A DNA stretch of 64,000 nt from Roseomonas alba (GCF_019430885.1 NZ_JAHYBZ010000002.1:434001-498000), one strand, 5' to 3'. Shown: positions 9,711 through 19,562, numbered from the stretch's first letter. Notes: generated by a model not told the origin, from the letters alone. Numbers and translations: made by a program.

Positions 9711-12059
9711 ATGCTGGGCCTGTTCCGGCGTCGCGGCGCGGGCCGTCCCGCTGCGCGCGCGCAGAATATGGGTGAGGCGCCTGCGCTTCCGCTGAAGCCA
9801 TCCTGGGCCGGCCGCGCGGGGCATCTGCTGCAGGGCGGCGGGGTGACGATCGGGCTTGCGGTCGTCGCGCTGGTGCTGGGCATCGCGACCTTCATCGCGC
9901 TGTCCGGCGGCACGCCGCTGGGGCCAACCAGCCCGGGCGGGGTGGTCGGCATCATCCTCGCCAACCTCTCCGTGCTGTTGCTGCTGGCGGCCTCGCTCGC
10001 GGTGCGGCTGGTGCGCATGTGGGTGGAACGGCGGCGCGGATCTGCCGGGTCGCGGCTGCATGTACGTCTGGTGCTTTTGTTCGGCGTGGTCGCGGTAGTG
10101 CCGGCGATCTTCGTCGCGGGTTTTTCGGCGGTGTTCTTCAACCTCGGCATCCAGTCCTGGTTCTCGGACCGGGTGCGCAACACGCTGGAAGCCTCGCTGG
10201 TGGCGTCCCGCGCCTATCTCGAGGAACACCGCAACACCATCCGCGCCGACATCCTCGCCATCGCGAACGACCTGAACCGGGAGGCGCCGCGGCTGCTGCC
10301 GGACAACGGCATCGCCTTCGCGCGGCTGCTGGCGACGCATACCGCCATCCGGGGCCTGACCGACGCGCTGGTGGTGGAACCGACGCTCGGGCAGGTGATC
10401 GCCTCGGCGGGTTTCGTGACGGGTTCCGTGGTGGATGCGCCGCCCTCCTGGGCCATCGAGCAGGCGCGCAGCGGCGAGGTTGTCGTCTTCCCGGGCGAAG
10501 GCGGGGAGGGGCGGGTGCGCGCCCTGGTCGCTCTCAATTTCCCGCCCGGGCTCGGCGTGCCGCCGGGGCTGATGCTGATGATCAGCCGCCCCGTCGATCC
10601 GGGCGTGCTGGAGCACATGCGCACCACGGAACTGGCCTTCCAGGAATATGACCGACTGGATCGCAACCAGGGCGATCTGCAGATCACCTTCTTTCTGATC
10701 TTCGGCATCGCGACGCTGCTGGTGCTGCTGGCTGCCGTGCTGCTCGGCCTGCTGATCGCGAACCGCATCGCGGGACCGATCTCGCGCCTGATCACGGCGG
10801 CGGAGCGCGTACGCGGCGGTGACCTCTCGACCCGCGTACAGGAAGGCGAAGCCGATGACGAGGTCGCCTCGCTGTCGCGTGCCTTCAACCGCATGACGAG
10901 CCAGCTTTCCGCCCAGCGCGGCGAGCTGATGGAAGCCTATCGCCAGATCGACGAGCGGCGGCGCTTCACCGAGACGGTGTTGTCGGGCGTTTCGGCCGGG
11001 GTGATCGGGCTCGATGTGGAAGGGCGCGTGAACCTGCCGAACCGGTCGGCCTCGGCATTGCTCGGCGTCGATCTCGATGCAGCGATCGGGTTGCCGCTGG
11101 CGGGCGTCGCGCCGGAATTCGCCCCGCTGATCGAGGCGGTGCGCGCCCAGCCCGACCGCACCCAGACCGCCGAAATCCGGTCCGGCTCGCCCGCCGCGCG
11201 GCGGACGTTCATCGCGCGGCTCGGCGCCGAGATGCAGAACGGGCGCGTCGACGGCTTCGTGCTGACCTTCGACGACGTCACCGAACTCGTCTCGGCGCAG
11301 CGCAAGGCGGCCTGGGCCGATGTCGCGCGGCGCATTGCCCATGAGATCAAGAACCCGCTGACGCCGATCCAGCTCAGCGCCGAACGGCTGAAGCGCCGCT
11401 ATCTCAAGCAGATCACCGACGATCCGGATACCTTCCGCCAGTGCACCGACACCATCGTGCGGCAGGTCGGTGACATCGGGCGCATGGTCGATGAATTTTC
11501 CGCCTTCGCGCGCATGCCCCAGCCGGTCATCAAGCCCGAGGATGCCAATCAGCTCCTGCGCGAGGCACTGGTCCTCCAGCGCGATGCGCATCCCGAGATC
11601 GCCTACCAGACCGCCTATGCCGATCCGGCGCCGATGATCGCCTGCGATCGCCGGCTGATCGGCCAGGCACTGACCAACCTGTTGCAGAATGCGGCGGATG
11701 CCGTGGCCATGCGGGCGGAGGATGGCGCAGGCCACATCCATGCCTGCGTCGAATCGGGCCCGGCCGATATCCGCTTCATCGTCAAGGATGACGGAGTCGG
11801 CCTGCCGCGGGAGGAAGAACGCGACCGGCTGACCGAGCCCTATGTCACGCACAAGGCGAAAGGAACCGGGCTTGGCCTTGCCATCGTGAAGAAGATCATG
11901 GAGGACCATGGCGGGCGGCTGGCCCTGGAGGATCGCGAAGACGGCCCTGGTGCGCGGGTGGCCTTGATCCTTCCAGTGAAGGCGCCGACGGTCGGATCGG
12001 AATCGGGTGCCGATTCGACGCGGGCCGCCGAGGGAGCGAAGGTCGCGCATGGCGCATGA
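9711..12059 (+). CDS. ntrY: Membrane sensor histidine kinase NtrY
   Basis: A 782-residue inner-membrane kinase. Hydrophobic segments near residues 45-68, 78-100 and 120-145 and a further one near 325-345 flank an extracytoplasmic sensor region. They are followed by HAMP, PAS and the kinase core with H-box RRIAHEIKNPLTPIQLSAER, N-box LTNLLQNAADAV and G-boxes VKDDGVGL and GTGLGLAIVKK. NtrY is the partner of NtrX and is linked to nitrogen, redox and envelope control in Alphaproteobacteria. It starts 19 bases after ntrC and overlaps ntrX by 11 bases. Confidence 0.94.
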   Translation: MLGLFRRRGAGRPAARAQNMGEAPALPLKPSWAGRAGHLLQGGGVTIGLAVVALVLGIATFIALSGGTPLGPTSPGGVVGIILANLSVLLLLAASLAVRLVRMWVERRRGSAGSRLHVRLVLLFGVVAVVPAIFVAGFSAVFFNLGIQSWFSDRVRNTLEASLVASRAYLEEHRNTIRADILAIANDLNREAPRLLPDNGIAFARLLATHTAIRGLTDALVVEPTLGQVIASAGFVTGSVVDAPPSWAIEQARSGEVVVFPGEGGEGRVRALVALNFPPGLGVPPGLMLMISRPVDPGVLEHMRTTELAFQEYDRLDRNQGDLQITFFLIFGIATLLVLLAAVLLGLLIANRIAGPISRLITAAERVRGGDLSTRVQEGEADDEVASLSRAFNRMTSQLSAQRGELMEAYRQIDERRRFTETVLSGVSAGVIGLDVEGRVNLPNRSASALLGVDLDAAIGLPLAGVAPEFAPLIEAVRAQPDRTQTAEIRSGSPAARRTFIARLGAEMQNGRVDGFVLTFDDVTELVSAQRKAAWADVARRIAHEIKNPLTPIQLSAERLKRRYLKQITDDPDTFRQCTDTIVRQVGDIGRMVDEFSAFARMPQPVIKPEDANQLLREALVLQRDAHPEIAYQTAYADPAPMIACDRRLIGQALTNLLQNAADAVAMRAEDGAGHIHACVESGPADIRFIVKDDGVGLPREEERDRLTEPYVTHKAKGTGLGLAIVKKIMEDHGGRLALEDREDGPGARVALILPVKAPTVGSESGADSTRAAEGAKVAHGA

Positions 12060-13467
12060 GATCCTGATCGTCGACGACGAACCCGACATCCGGGCCCTGA
12101 TCGAGGGGATCCTGTCGGATGAAGGGTACGAGACGCGGCAGGCGCACAACGCCGATACCGCCATCGCTGCCTTCCGGCAGCGGCGGCCGTCGCTCGTCAT
12201 TCTCGATATCTGGCTGCAGAATTCGCGCCTGGACGGGCTCGGCATCCTCGAGGCGCTGCATGTCGAGGAACCGCAGGTCCCGGTGGTGATGATCTCCGGC
12301 CACGGCACCATCGAGACCGCGGTCCAGGCGATCCAGCAGGGCGCCTATGACTTCATCGAGAAGCCGTTCAAATCGGACCGGCTGCTGCTGATCGTCGCGC
12401 GCGCACTGGAAGCCGCGCGGCTGAAGCGCGAGAACAGCGAGCTGAAACTGCGCGCCGGGGCCGAGACGGAACTCGTCGGCGGTTCCGTGCCGCTGTCGCA
12501 GTTGCGCGGCGCGATCGAGAAGGTCGCGCCGACCGGATCGCGCGTCCTGATCACCGGGCCTGCCGGTGCCGGCAAGGAAGTCGCCGCACGGATGATCCAT
12601 GCGCGGTCGCGCCGCGCCGAGGGGCCGTTCCTGGTGCTGAACTGCGCGACGCTGAATCCCGCGCGCTTCGAGGAGGAATTGTTCGGCGTCGAGGCCGGGC
12701 CGGATCCGCTCGCCCAGCCGCGGCGCGCCGGCGTTTTGGAACGCGCCCATGGCGGCACGCTGCTGCTGGATGAGGTGGCGGACATGCCGCTGGAAACCCA
12801 GGGCAAGATCGTGCGCGCGCTGCAGGAGCAGGGCTTCGAGCGCATCGGCGGCGGCACGCGGGTGAAGGTGGATGTGCGCGTGCTGTCCACGACCAACCGC
12901 GACCTTGCCGCCGAGATCGCCGCCGGCCGCTTCCGCGAGGACCTTTTCTACCGCCTGGCCGTGGTGCCGCTGCGCGTGCCGGCGCTGCGCGAACGGCGCG
13001 AGGATGTCCCGGTCCTGGCCCGTCACTTCATGGGCCGTTCGGCCGAGACCACGGGCATGGCGTCCCGCGAGCTTTCCGAGGACGCGCTCGCCGCCATGCA
13101 GGCCTATGACTGGCCGGGCAATGTCCGCGAGCTGCGCAACCTGATCGACTGGCTGCTGATCATGGCGCCGGGCGACGCGAAGGAGGCGATCCGCCCCGAC
13201 ATGCTGCCGCCGCAGGTTGGGGCGGCCGCGCCGGCGGTGCTGAAGCTCGACCGGTCGTCGGAGATCATGACGCTGCCGCTGCGCGAGGCGCGTGAGCTTT
13301 TCGAGCGGCAGTATCTGGAAGCGCAACTGCTGCGCTTCGGCGGTAACATCAGTCGCACCGCGAATTTCGTTGGCATGGAGCGCAGCGCGCTGCATCGGAA
13401 GCTGAAATTCCTCGGCGTGCAGGCCGAGGACCGCGCGAACCCGCCGGGTTCCGTCGGCACTGCCTGA
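12049..13467 (+). CDS. ntrX: Response regulator NtrX
   Basis: A 472-residue NtrC-family regulator. The receiver has LIVDDEPDIR and the phosphoacceptor in LVILDIWLQNSRLDGLGILE. The AAA+ domain has a modified Walker A (TGPAGAGKE), Walker B (LLLDEVADMP) and a Fis-type C-terminal helix-turn-helix (GGNISRTANFVGMERSALHR). Where NtrC has GAFTGA, this protein reads GVEAGPDPLAQPRRAGVLE, so the sigma54-contacting loop is missing. That is in line with reports that alphaproteobacterial NtrX acts without sigma54. The start at 12049 lies inside the end of ntrY. Confidence 0.95.
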   Translation: MAHEILIVDDEPDIRALIEGILSDEGYETRQAHNADTAIAAFRQRRPSLVILDIWLQNSRLDGLGILEALHVEEPQVPVVMISGHGTIETAVQAIQQGAYDFIEKPFKSDRLLLIVARALEAARLKRENSELKLRAGAETELVGGSVPLSQLRGAIEKVAPTGSRVLITGPAGAGKEVAARMIHARSRRAEGPFLVLNCATLNPARFEEELFGVEAGPDPLAQPRRAGVLERAHGGTLLLDEVADMPLETQGKIVRALQEQGFERIGGGTRVKVDVRVLSTTNRDLAAEIAAGRFREDLFYRLAVVPLRVPALRERREDVPVLARHFMGRSAETTGMASRELSEDALAAMQAYDWPGNVRELRNLIDWLLIMAPGDAKEAIRPDMLPPQVGAAAPAVLKLDRSSEIMTLPLREARELFERQYLEAQLLRFGGNISRTANFVGMERSALHRKLKFLGVQAEDRANPPGSVGTA

Positions 13468-13477
13468 AGGACTATCC

Positions 13478-14350
13478 ATGTCGCGCATCGCCTATGTGAA
13501 CGGCCGCTACCTGCCGCAGCCCGAGGCCGCGGTGAGCATCGAGGATCGCGGCTACCAGTTCGGCGACGGCATCTATGAGGTCGTCCATCTGCATGATGGC
13601 CGCTTCATCGACGAGGACCGCCATCTCGACCGGCTGGAGCGCTCGCTGCGCGAGATCCGCCTGCCCATGCCCATGTCGCGGGAGGCGCTGCGCCTGGTGC
13701 TGCGGGAGGTGGCGCGGCGCAACCGCGTTACCGAGGGGCTGCTCTACATGCAGGTGACGCGCGGTGTGGCGCGGCGCGACCATGCTTTCCCCAAGACCCC
13801 GGTGCCGCCCGCGCTGGTGGTCACGGTGAAGCGCATCGCGCCCTATCCGGCGAGCGTCGATCGCTGGGGCGGGACGGCGATCACCCATCCCGACCTGCGC
13901 TGGGCTCGCTGCGACATCAAGACCATCAACCTGCTGCCCAATTGCCTCGCCCGCCAGGCGGCGCGCGAGCAGGGCGCGACCGAGGCCATCCTGTTCGATC
14001 CGGCGACCGGCATGGTGACGGAAGGGGCCGCGACGTCCTTCTGGATCGTGGACGAGGCGGGTGCGATCCGCGTCCCGGCGCTGGGCCACGAGATCCTGCC
14101 CGGCTGCACCCGTGCCGCGCTGCTGGAGGAACTCGCCATCGAAGGCATCGCGGTCGATGAGCGCGCCTATTCCGTCGAGGAGCTGCGCCGCGCGCGGGAA
14201 GCCTTCCTGACTTCGGCCACCTCCTTCGTGAAGCCGATCCTCGCCATTGACGGGCAGGCGGTCGGCGATGGCAGCGTCGGGCCGGTCGTGCGCCGCCTGT
14301 TCGAGATCTTCGCCCGCCATGTGCAGGGCGGGCTGAAGAACGTCGCGTGA
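13478..14350 (+). CDS. dat: D-amino-acid transaminase
   Basis: A 290-residue fold-type IV PLP enzyme interconverting D-alanine/2-oxoglutarate and pyruvate/D-glutamate. Family signatures are YVNGRYLP at the N-terminus, SIEDRGYQFGDGIYEVV, the PLP lysine in RCDIKTINLLPN, and the acidic-residue region VTEGAATSFWIVD. Its length matches the Dat family rather than the longer branched-chain transaminases. It begins 10 bases after ntrX and overlaps the next gene by four bases. It could supply D-amino acids for peptidoglycan. Confidence 0.88.
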   Translation: MSRIAYVNGRYLPQPEAAVSIEDRGYQFGDGIYEVVHLHDGRFIDEDRHLDRLERSLREIRLPMPMSREALRLVLREVARRNRVTEGLLYMQVTRGVARRDHAFPKTPVPPALVVTVKRIAPYPASVDRWGGTAITHPDLRWARCDIKTINLLPNCLARQAAREQGATEAILFDPATGMVTEGAATSFWIVDEAGAIRVPALGHEILPGCTRAALLEELAIEGIAVDERAYSVEELRRAREAFLTSATSFVKPILAIDGQAVGDGSVGPVVRRLFEIFARHVQGGLKNVA

Positions 14351-14763
14351 CGCCGGAGGAAGAAACCAACGCCGCCACGGTCCGCGCGTTCTATGCGGAG
14401 CTGTGGGAACGGGGCGACTTCACCCGCCTCTCGGCGCTGATGCATGAGGAGGTCGCCTTCCAGGGCACCTTCGGCCAGGTGATGCGCGGGCAGGACGCCT
14501 TCGCGGCCTATGTGCGCAGCGTGCGCCTCGCCTTCTCGACCTATCGCTGCGAGGTCCGCGACCTGCTGGCCCAGGATGCGCGCGTGGCGGCGCGGGTTGG
14601 CTTCTCGGGGCGGCATGATGTCGGACCGTTCCTCGATTTTCCGCCAAGCGGTCACGATCTCACCTGGGAAGGGGTGGGCTTCTTCACCCTCGACGGCGGG
14701 CGCATCCGGCATCTCTGGGTGATGGGGGACATGCTGGGGCTGCTGGGACAGTTGAAGGGATGA
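14347..14763 (+). CDS. SnoaL-like / NTF2-fold protein
   Basis: A 138-residue protein with the layout of SnoaL-like polyketide-cyclase proteins. The N-terminal helix is TVRAFYAELWERGDFTRLSA, followed by a beta-rich half ending in DGGRIRHLWVMGDMLGLLGQL. The family includes isomerases, hydrolases and non-enzymatic ligand-binding proteins, so no reaction can be given. It is translationally coupled to dat and to the HAD gene by 4-base overlaps. Confidence 0.75.
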   Translation: MTPEEETNAATVRAFYAELWERGDFTRLSALMHEEVAFQGTFGQVMRGQDAFAAYVRSVRLAFSTYRCEVRDLLAQDARVAARVGFSGRHDVGPFLDFPPSGHDLTWEGVGFFTLDGGRIRHLWVMGDMLGLLGQLKG

Positions 14764-15410
14764 CCTCGCCCCCGGCGATCCTGTGGGATTGGGACAACAC
14801 GCTGGTCGATGGCTGGGCGGCGATACAGGCCGGGCTGAACGCCACCTTCCGCGCCTTCGCGATGCCGGAATGGGATCGGGCGACGGTGCTCGCGCGCGTG
14901 CGCGGATCGCTGCGAGATACCTTCCCGGGCATGTTCGGCGCCGAATGGGAACGCGCGCGGGACATCTTCTACGCCGAGGTGCGGGCCAGCCATCTTGCGG
15001 TGGTGAATCCCATGCCGGGGGCGACCGCGGCGATCGCGGCGGCTGCGCGCATCGCCCCGCAGGGCGTGGTGTCAAACAAGCAGGGGCCGCTATTGCGGGC
15101 CGAGGCAGAACATCTTGGCTGGGCGCCGCATTTCGGTGCCCTGATCGGCGCCGGCGATGCCGTGGCGGACAAGCCCGATCCCGCGCCGCTGTTCATGGCG
15201 CTCGATTCGATGGGCGTCCGGCCGGCGGCGGGCATCTGGTACGTTGGTGATACCGCCCTCGACATGCAGGCGGCGCGGCGTGCGGGATTCCGCGCCGTGC
15301 TGCTTGGCGATGCAGCGCATGACGGCGGAATCGCCACTGTGGCGCCTGATGTTCACTTCGCGGACGGCCATGCGCTGGCTGCGGCGCTGCTGGGCCTTGC
15401 CAAGGGCTGA
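14760..15410 (+). CDS. HAD superfamily hydrolase (phosphoglycolate-phosphatase-like)
   Basis: A 216-residue HAD hydrolase. Motif I appears as WDWDNTLVDG, where the two aspartates are nucleophile and acid/base. Motif II is GVVSNKQGPLLR and motif IV is WYVGDTALDMQAA with the metal-binding aspartates. The helical cap between motifs I and II fits the Gph/phosphoglycolate phosphatase subfamily. The exact substrate is not fixed by sequence. It is coupled to the preceding gene by ATGA. Confidence 0.85.
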   Translation: MTSPPAILWDWDNTLVDGWAAIQAGLNATFRAFAMPEWDRATVLARVRGSLRDTFPGMFGAEWERARDIFYAEVRASHLAVVNPMPGATAAIAAAARIAPQGVVSNKQGPLLRAEAEHLGWAPHFGALIGAGDAVADKPDPAPLFMALDSMGVRPAAGIWYVGDTALDMQAARRAGFRAVLLGDAAHDGGIATVAPDVHFADGHALAAALLGLAKG

Positions 15411-15432
15411 CGGGACAGCGAAAAGTGTCCCG
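15411..15432 (+). terminator. Hairpin between the HAD gene and hfq
   Basis: CGGGACA (15411-15417) and TGTCCCG (15426-15432) form a perfect 7-bp stem with an 8-base loop directly after the HAD stop codon. No T-run follows, so it may be a weak or Rho-assisted terminator, or an mRNA-stability element ahead of hfq. Confidence 0.4.
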
Positions 15433-15503
15433 CCGGCGGCCGGAAATGGTTTTCGCCGGTCCGCAGACCGGTCGGTGACCGGCAAGAAGAAGGACAGGTC
15501 CCA

Positions 15504-15845
15504 ATGGCCGCCGAGAAGTCCCAGAACGTGCAGGACGTGTTCCTGAATCACGTTCGCAAATCGAAGACCCCCGTGACGATCTTCCTCGTCAATGGCGTGA
15601 AGCTGCAGGGGATCATCACCTGGTTCGACAATTTCTCGGTGCTGCTGCGCCGGGATGGTCACACCCAGCTTGTTTACAAGCACGCGATCAGCACTGTGAT
15701 GCCCGGTGCGCCGATCATGTTGTTCGACGCCACGGCGCAGGCGGGTGCGCAGGGAGCGCCGGCGCCGGCCGGCTCCACGGTCGCGCCGTCGGAGACCCGC
15801 ATGACCCTGACGCGCAGTGAGGTGCCCCCTGGCGGCGGCGAATGA
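15504..15845 (+). CDS. hfq: RNA chaperone Hfq
   Basis: A 113-residue Sm-fold hexameric RNA chaperone that pairs small RNAs with mRNAs. Sm1 is seen in [20 protein letters not shown] with [15 protein letters not shown], and Sm2 in [11 protein letters not shown]. An Ala/Pro/Thr-rich C-terminal tail of about 40 residues makes it longer than many alphaproteobacterial Hfq proteins. AGGACAGG lies just ahead of the ATG. The 3' end overlaps hflX by 29 bases if the GTG start of hflX is right. Confidence 0.97.
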   Translation: MAAEKSQNVQDVFLNHVRKSKTPVTIFLVNGVKLQGIITWFDNFSVLLRRDGHTQLVYKHAISTVMPGAPIMLFDATAQAGAQGAPAPAGSTVAPSETRMTLTRSEVPPGGGE

Positions 15846-17142
15846 CGCCAGCGGCGGCCAGCCGATCCGCGCCGCTGTCATCCTGCCTTTCGAGAAGCCG
15901 AGCCGCGTCGCCATAGGCGATGCGGGTGGCCAGCGTGCGGCTGAGGCCCGTCTTGCGGAAGCGGTGGGCCTCGCCGCCTCGATCGGCGTGACCATCGTCC
16001 ATTCCGCGGTGCATCCGCTGCGCGAGAGGCGACCGGCGACGCTGCTCGGCGAGGGCCAGGTCGAGATGACCGGGCGCGCGCTGAAGGAACAGGAGGTCGG
16101 CCTCGTCGTCGTCGATGCGGCGCTGACGCCGGTGCAGCAGCGCAACCTTGAACGCGCCTGGGGCTGCAAGGTCATCGACCGCACCGGCCTCATCCTCGAG
16201 ATCTTTGGCGAGCGGGCGCGGACCAAGGAAGGCGCGCTGCAGGTCGAACTCGCCCATCTGGAGTACCAGCGCACACGGCTGGTGCGGTCCTGGACCCACT
16301 TGGAGCGTCAGCGCGGCGGCTTCGGCTTCCTCGGCGGCCCGGGTGAATCGCAGATCGAGATCGACCGCCGCCTGATCGGCGACCGCATCGTGAAGCTGAA
16401 GAAGGAACTGGATCAGGTCCGCCGGACCCGCGGCCTGCACCGCAAGGCGCGGGAGCGGGTGCCGTTCCCGGTCGTCGCCCTGGTCGGCTATACCAATGCC
16501 GGCAAATCCACGCTGTTCAATGCGCTGACCGGCGCGGGGGTCTACGCGCAGGACCAGTTGTTCGCGACGCTCGATCCCACCATGCGGGCGATCCGGCTGC
16601 CCTCGGGACGGACCTGCATCCTGTCGGATACGGTGGGCTTCATCTCCGACCTGCCGACGCAGCTCGTCGAGGCCTTCCGCGCGACGCTCGAAGAGGTCGC
16701 CGCGGCCGACATCATCCTCCATGTCCGCGACATCGCGCATCCGGACAGCGCCGCCCAGCGCGCCGACGTGCTCGGCGTCATGGAGGAGATGGCGGAGGAC
16801 GGCACGCTGGAAGAAGGCTGGCAGGACCGCCTCGTCGAGGTGCTGAACAAGGCCGACCTGCTCGGCGGCATCGAGGCCGTCTCCCGCCGTGCCCCCGGCG
16901 CCGTGCCGGTCTCGGCACTGACGGGGGAGGGGCTGGAGGAGCTTCGCCGGGCCATCGACACCCGGCTTTCCGCCGGGATGGAGACCATCGAGGTGACGGT
17001 GCCGACGAGCGACGGTGCCAGCCTCGCCTGGCTCTACCAGCATGGCGAGGTGCTGGACCGGCGCGACGGCGATGAGGTCATCCGCCTGACCGTCCGCCTC
17101 GCGCCGGCCGACCGCGCCCGTTTCGAGGATCGCACCGGATGA
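15817..17142 (+). CDS. hflX: GTPase HflX
   Basis: A 441-residue ribosome-associated GTPase that helps split or rescue 70S/100S ribosomes under stress. The N-terminal HflX domain contains [11 protein letters not shown] and [18 protein letters not shown] coiled-coil linker containing [14 protein letters not shown] leads to the G domain: G1 [13 protein letters not shown]3 [10 protein letters not shown] and G4 LNKADL. The start is taken as GTG 15817 inside hfq because no ATG lies in frame before the domain begins. hfq-hflX is the classic pair. Confidence 0.94.
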   Translation: MRCPLAAANDASGGQPIRAAVILPFEKPSRVAIGDAGGQRAAEARLAEAVGLAASIGVTIVHSAVHPLRERRPATLLGEGQVEMTGRALKEQEVGLVVVDAALTPVQQRNLERAWGCKVIDRTGLILEIFGERARTKEGALQVELAHLEYQRTRLVRSWTHLERQRGGFGFLGGPGESQIEIDRRLIGDRIVKLKKELDQVRRTRGLHRKARERVPFPVVALVGYTNAGKSTLFNALTGAGVYAQDQLFATLDPTMRAIRLPSGRTCILSDTVGFISDLPTQLVEAFRATLEEVAAADIILHVRDIAHPDSAAQRADVLGVMEEMAEDGTLEEGWQDRLVEVLNKADLLGGIEAVSRRAPGAVPVSALTGEGLEELRRAIDTRLSAGMETIEVTVPTSDGASLAWLYQHGEVLDRRDGDEVIRLTVRLAPADRARFEDRTG

Positions 17143-17966
17143 TCACCGCCGTTCGTGCCGCCGAGGTCGCCGCCCTGCTGCGGCGCGCCTCCCGCGCCGA
17201 GATCCTGCCGCGCTTCCGCAAGCTGGCGCAGGGGGAGGTGCGGGCCAAGTCGGGTCCGCTCGACCTCGTCACCGATGCCGATGAGGGCGCGGAGCGGATC
17301 ATCGAGGCCGGGCTGAGGCGCCTGTTTCCTGGCTGTGTCGTGGTCGGCGAGGAAGCGGCCGCGGCAGACGGGTCAGTACTCGACCGGCTGCGCGATGCCG
17401 AGCTGGCCTTCGTGGTGGACCCGGTGGACGGCACCGCCAATTTCGCCGCGGGCCTGCCGCTGTTCGGCTGCATGGCCGCGGCGGTGGTGAAGGGGGAAGT
17501 CGCGGCAGGTTGGATCCATGACCCGCTCGGCGACGACACTGCCATTGCATTGCGTGGAGAGGGGGCCTGGATCGCCGATGCGGATGGGCGCGCCACCACC
17601 GATCTGCGCGTCGGCGGCGCGGCGCCCCTCGATCGCATGCTGGCAGCGATTTCCTGGACCTACCTGCCGCAGAACCTGAAGGGGCAGGTGACGGCGCGCT
17701 TCCCGCTGTTTGCCGGGGTGGTGAGCTATCGCTGCGCCGCCCATGAATACCGCTGGGTCGCGGGCGGGTATGGCCAAGTGCTGTTCTACAATCGGCTGAT
17801 GCCCTGGGACCACCTGCCGGGCTGGCTGTTGCACCGGGAGGCCGGCGGCTATTCCGCCCGCTTCGACGGCAGCGACTACCTGCCGACGCATCGCGAGGGC
17901 GGGCTGATCTGCGCGCCAGACCGCGAGTCCTGGGACGCGGTGCGCCACGCCCTGCTCGACCCGTGA
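17139..17966 (+). CDS. Inositol-monophosphatase family protein
   Basis: A 275-residue Mg-dependent phosphatase of the IMPase/FBPase fold. The metal ligands are visible in VTDADEGAE, GEEAAAADG and VVDPVDGTANFAAGLPLFG. The C-terminal signature around ISWTYLP and WDHLPGWLLHREAGGY is also present. Members act on inositol phosphates, histidinol phosphate or 3'-phosphoadenosine nucleotides. The sequence does not decide which. The start overlaps hflX in an ATGA and the end overlaps greB. Confidence 0.85.
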   Translation: MITAVRAAEVAALLRRASRAEILPRFRKLAQGEVRAKSGPLDLVTDADEGAERIIEAGLRRLFPGCVVVGEEAAAADGSVLDRLRDAELAFVVDPVDGTANFAAGLPLFGCMAAAVVKGEVAAGWIHDPLGDDTAIALRGEGAWIADADGRATTDLRVGGAAPLDRMLAAISWTYLPQNLKGQVTARFPLFAGVVSYRCAAHEYRWVAGGYGQVLFYNRLMPWDHLPGWLLHREAGGYSARFDGSDYLPTHREGGLICAPDRESWDAVRHALLDP

Positions 17967-18499
17967 GCGACGATGAGGATGGGGAGGATGGCCCGCCCGG
18001 CCTGCCCCCCGGCACGCCCTTCTACATGACGCCTGCGGGCGCTGAGGCCCTGCGGGAGGAGCTGCGCGCCCTGTGGGAGGATGAGCGGCCCAAGGTGGTG
18101 GACATCGTCTCCTGGGCGGCCTCGCTGGGCGACCGTTCGGAGAATGCCGATTACCAGTACGGCAAGCGGCGCCTGCGGCAGATCGACGGGCGGGTGCGGT
18201 TCCTGCGCAAGCGGCTGGATCGCGTGCAGGTGGTCGATCCGGCGGCGCAGGCGAAGCGCGACCAGGTCTTCTTCGGCGCGACCGTGACCTATGCCCGCAT
18301 GTCCGACGATGCGGAGGTGACGATCCGAATCGTTGGCGTGGACGAGGCCAATGCCGAATGCGGCGACGTGTCCTGGGTCGCGCCGGTGGCGCGGGCACTG
18401 CTCGGTGCCCGAGTGGGGGATCTGCGGCGCGTGCGGACCCCGGCTGGCTTGGAAGAGGTGGAAGTGGTGGCGGTCGTCTATCCGTCAGCAGGGACGTAG
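17963..18499 (+). CDS. greB: Transcription elongation factor GreB
   Basis: A 178-residue Gre factor that stimulates RNA polymerase to cleave backtracked transcripts. The N-terminal coiled-coil holds the acidic tip in SLGDRSENADYQYGKRRLRQ, and the C-terminal FKBP-like domain ends with AGLEEVEVVAVVYP. The length and RFLRKRLD segment favour GreB over GreA. The GTG start overlaps the preceding stop. It is the last gene of this rightward block. Confidence 0.9.
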   Translation: MSDDEDGEDGPPGLPPGTPFYMTPAGAEALREELRALWEDERPKVVDIVSWAASLGDRSENADYQYGKRRLRQIDGRVRFLRKRLDRVQVVDPAAQAKRDQVFFGATVTYARMSDDAEVTIRIVGVDEANAECGDVSWVAPVARALLGARVGDLRRVRTPAGLEEVEVVAVVYPSAGT

Positions 18500-18605
18500 G
18501 ACGGCCGCCTTCCATGCCTTGAGCCGAGCCGGGTTTGTTGGTTGCTCGTCGTTCGGAAGATGACGCCCGATGCCTGCGTCGAGCGTCGCGACGCTGGGAC
18601 GCATG

Positions 18606-19562
18606 TCAGGGTGTCCCGGATCGTCTTGCCTCGTCGCGCCAGTACCGCAGTACCCCTTCGTGATGCGCGAGCGTCTTGAGCGCCTCGATCCAGCGGCTTG
18701 GCGGCGCCGTCATGCGCAGCCAGTGATAGGTCAGGAACAGGAGCGGCAGCCGCCGCCAGAGCCAGCGCGGCGCGCCGAAGAGAAATTGCGCGTCAAGCCG
18801 CCCCTCCATCTGCGCGGCCGTCGCGCCGACGGCCCGATGGTACTGGACAACATAGGGAATGGTTTGCCGCGAATGGCCGATGCGGTGGATGACGCGGCTC
18901 TGCGGCACCCAGCGGCCGGTGGCGCCGGTGGCAAAGATTGCCTTGATGACGAGCACTTCCTCCCCAAGCAGCGCGCGCCCCGGGGCGACCCCATAGGCAG
19001 GATCATAGGGGAAGCGGCGCTGCTCCTCGCTGCGGATCGCGTAGTTCGCGCCGTAGGGGAGCCGATCCTCGGCTATCGACAGCGGCAATGGGGCGTCGCC
19101 GAAATCCCGCTCGGCGAGCATGTGGGTCAGCGCGCCGCGGACTTCGGTGAACCAGGGCGGTGTCGGGGGATCGATCCGGGCCGTGATCCTGCCGCCGAAA
19201 ACCGCTGCCTCCGGCCATGTGCGGAACGCCTCAAGATACGCGGAGAGCCAGTCGGGGTCGACCAGCACATCGTCGTCCGTCCACGCGATGTAGCGCCCGG
19301 CCGCGGCTCGGAGGCCGCAGTTCCGCGCATTCGAAAGGCCCGGCGTCGGCTCGGCAAGACGGCGGACGGGGATGCGGCCCTCGTGTTCGGCGATCACGGC
19401 GGGCGTCGCATCGGTGCTGCCATTGTCCACGATCAGGACTTCCCAGCGCGTGCCCTCGGGCAAAGTGAGCCGGCCGAGGGATTCGAGGGTCCCGCGCAGC
19501 GACTCTGCGCGATTCCTCGTGCAGATGATGACGCTCACATCGAGCGAGGAGGGGTCAGACAT
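18606..19562 (-). CDS. Family 2 glycosyltransferase
   Basis: A 318-residue GT-A glycosyltransferase. The nucleotide-binding start VSVIICTRNRAESLRGTLES, the VDNGSTDATP loop and the metal-binding AWTDDDVLVDPDWL are clear. A second conserved region lies near GEEVLVIKAI. It probably transfers a sugar to a growing surface polysaccharide on the cytoplasmic face. The start was set at 19562, just before the domain, since upstream sequence in frame is arginine/proline-rich. It is the last gene of the leftward wzx-GT-GT group. Confidence 0.88.
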   Translation of the reverse strand: MSDPSSLDVSVIICTRNRAESLRGTLESLGRLTLPEGTRWEVLIVDNGSTDATPAVIAEHEGRIPVRRLAEPTPGLSNARNCGLRAAAGRYIAWTDDDVLVDPDWLSAYLEAFRTWPEAAVFGGRITARIDPPTPPWFTEVRGALTHMLAERDFGDAPLPLSIAEDRLPYGANYAIRSEEQRRFPYDPAYGVAPGRALLGEEVLVIKAIFATGATGRWVPQSRVIHRIGHSRQTIPYVVQYHRAVGATAAQMEGRLDAQFLFGAPRWLWRRLPLLFLTYHWLRMTAPPSRWIEALKTLAHHEGVLRYWRDEARRSGTP

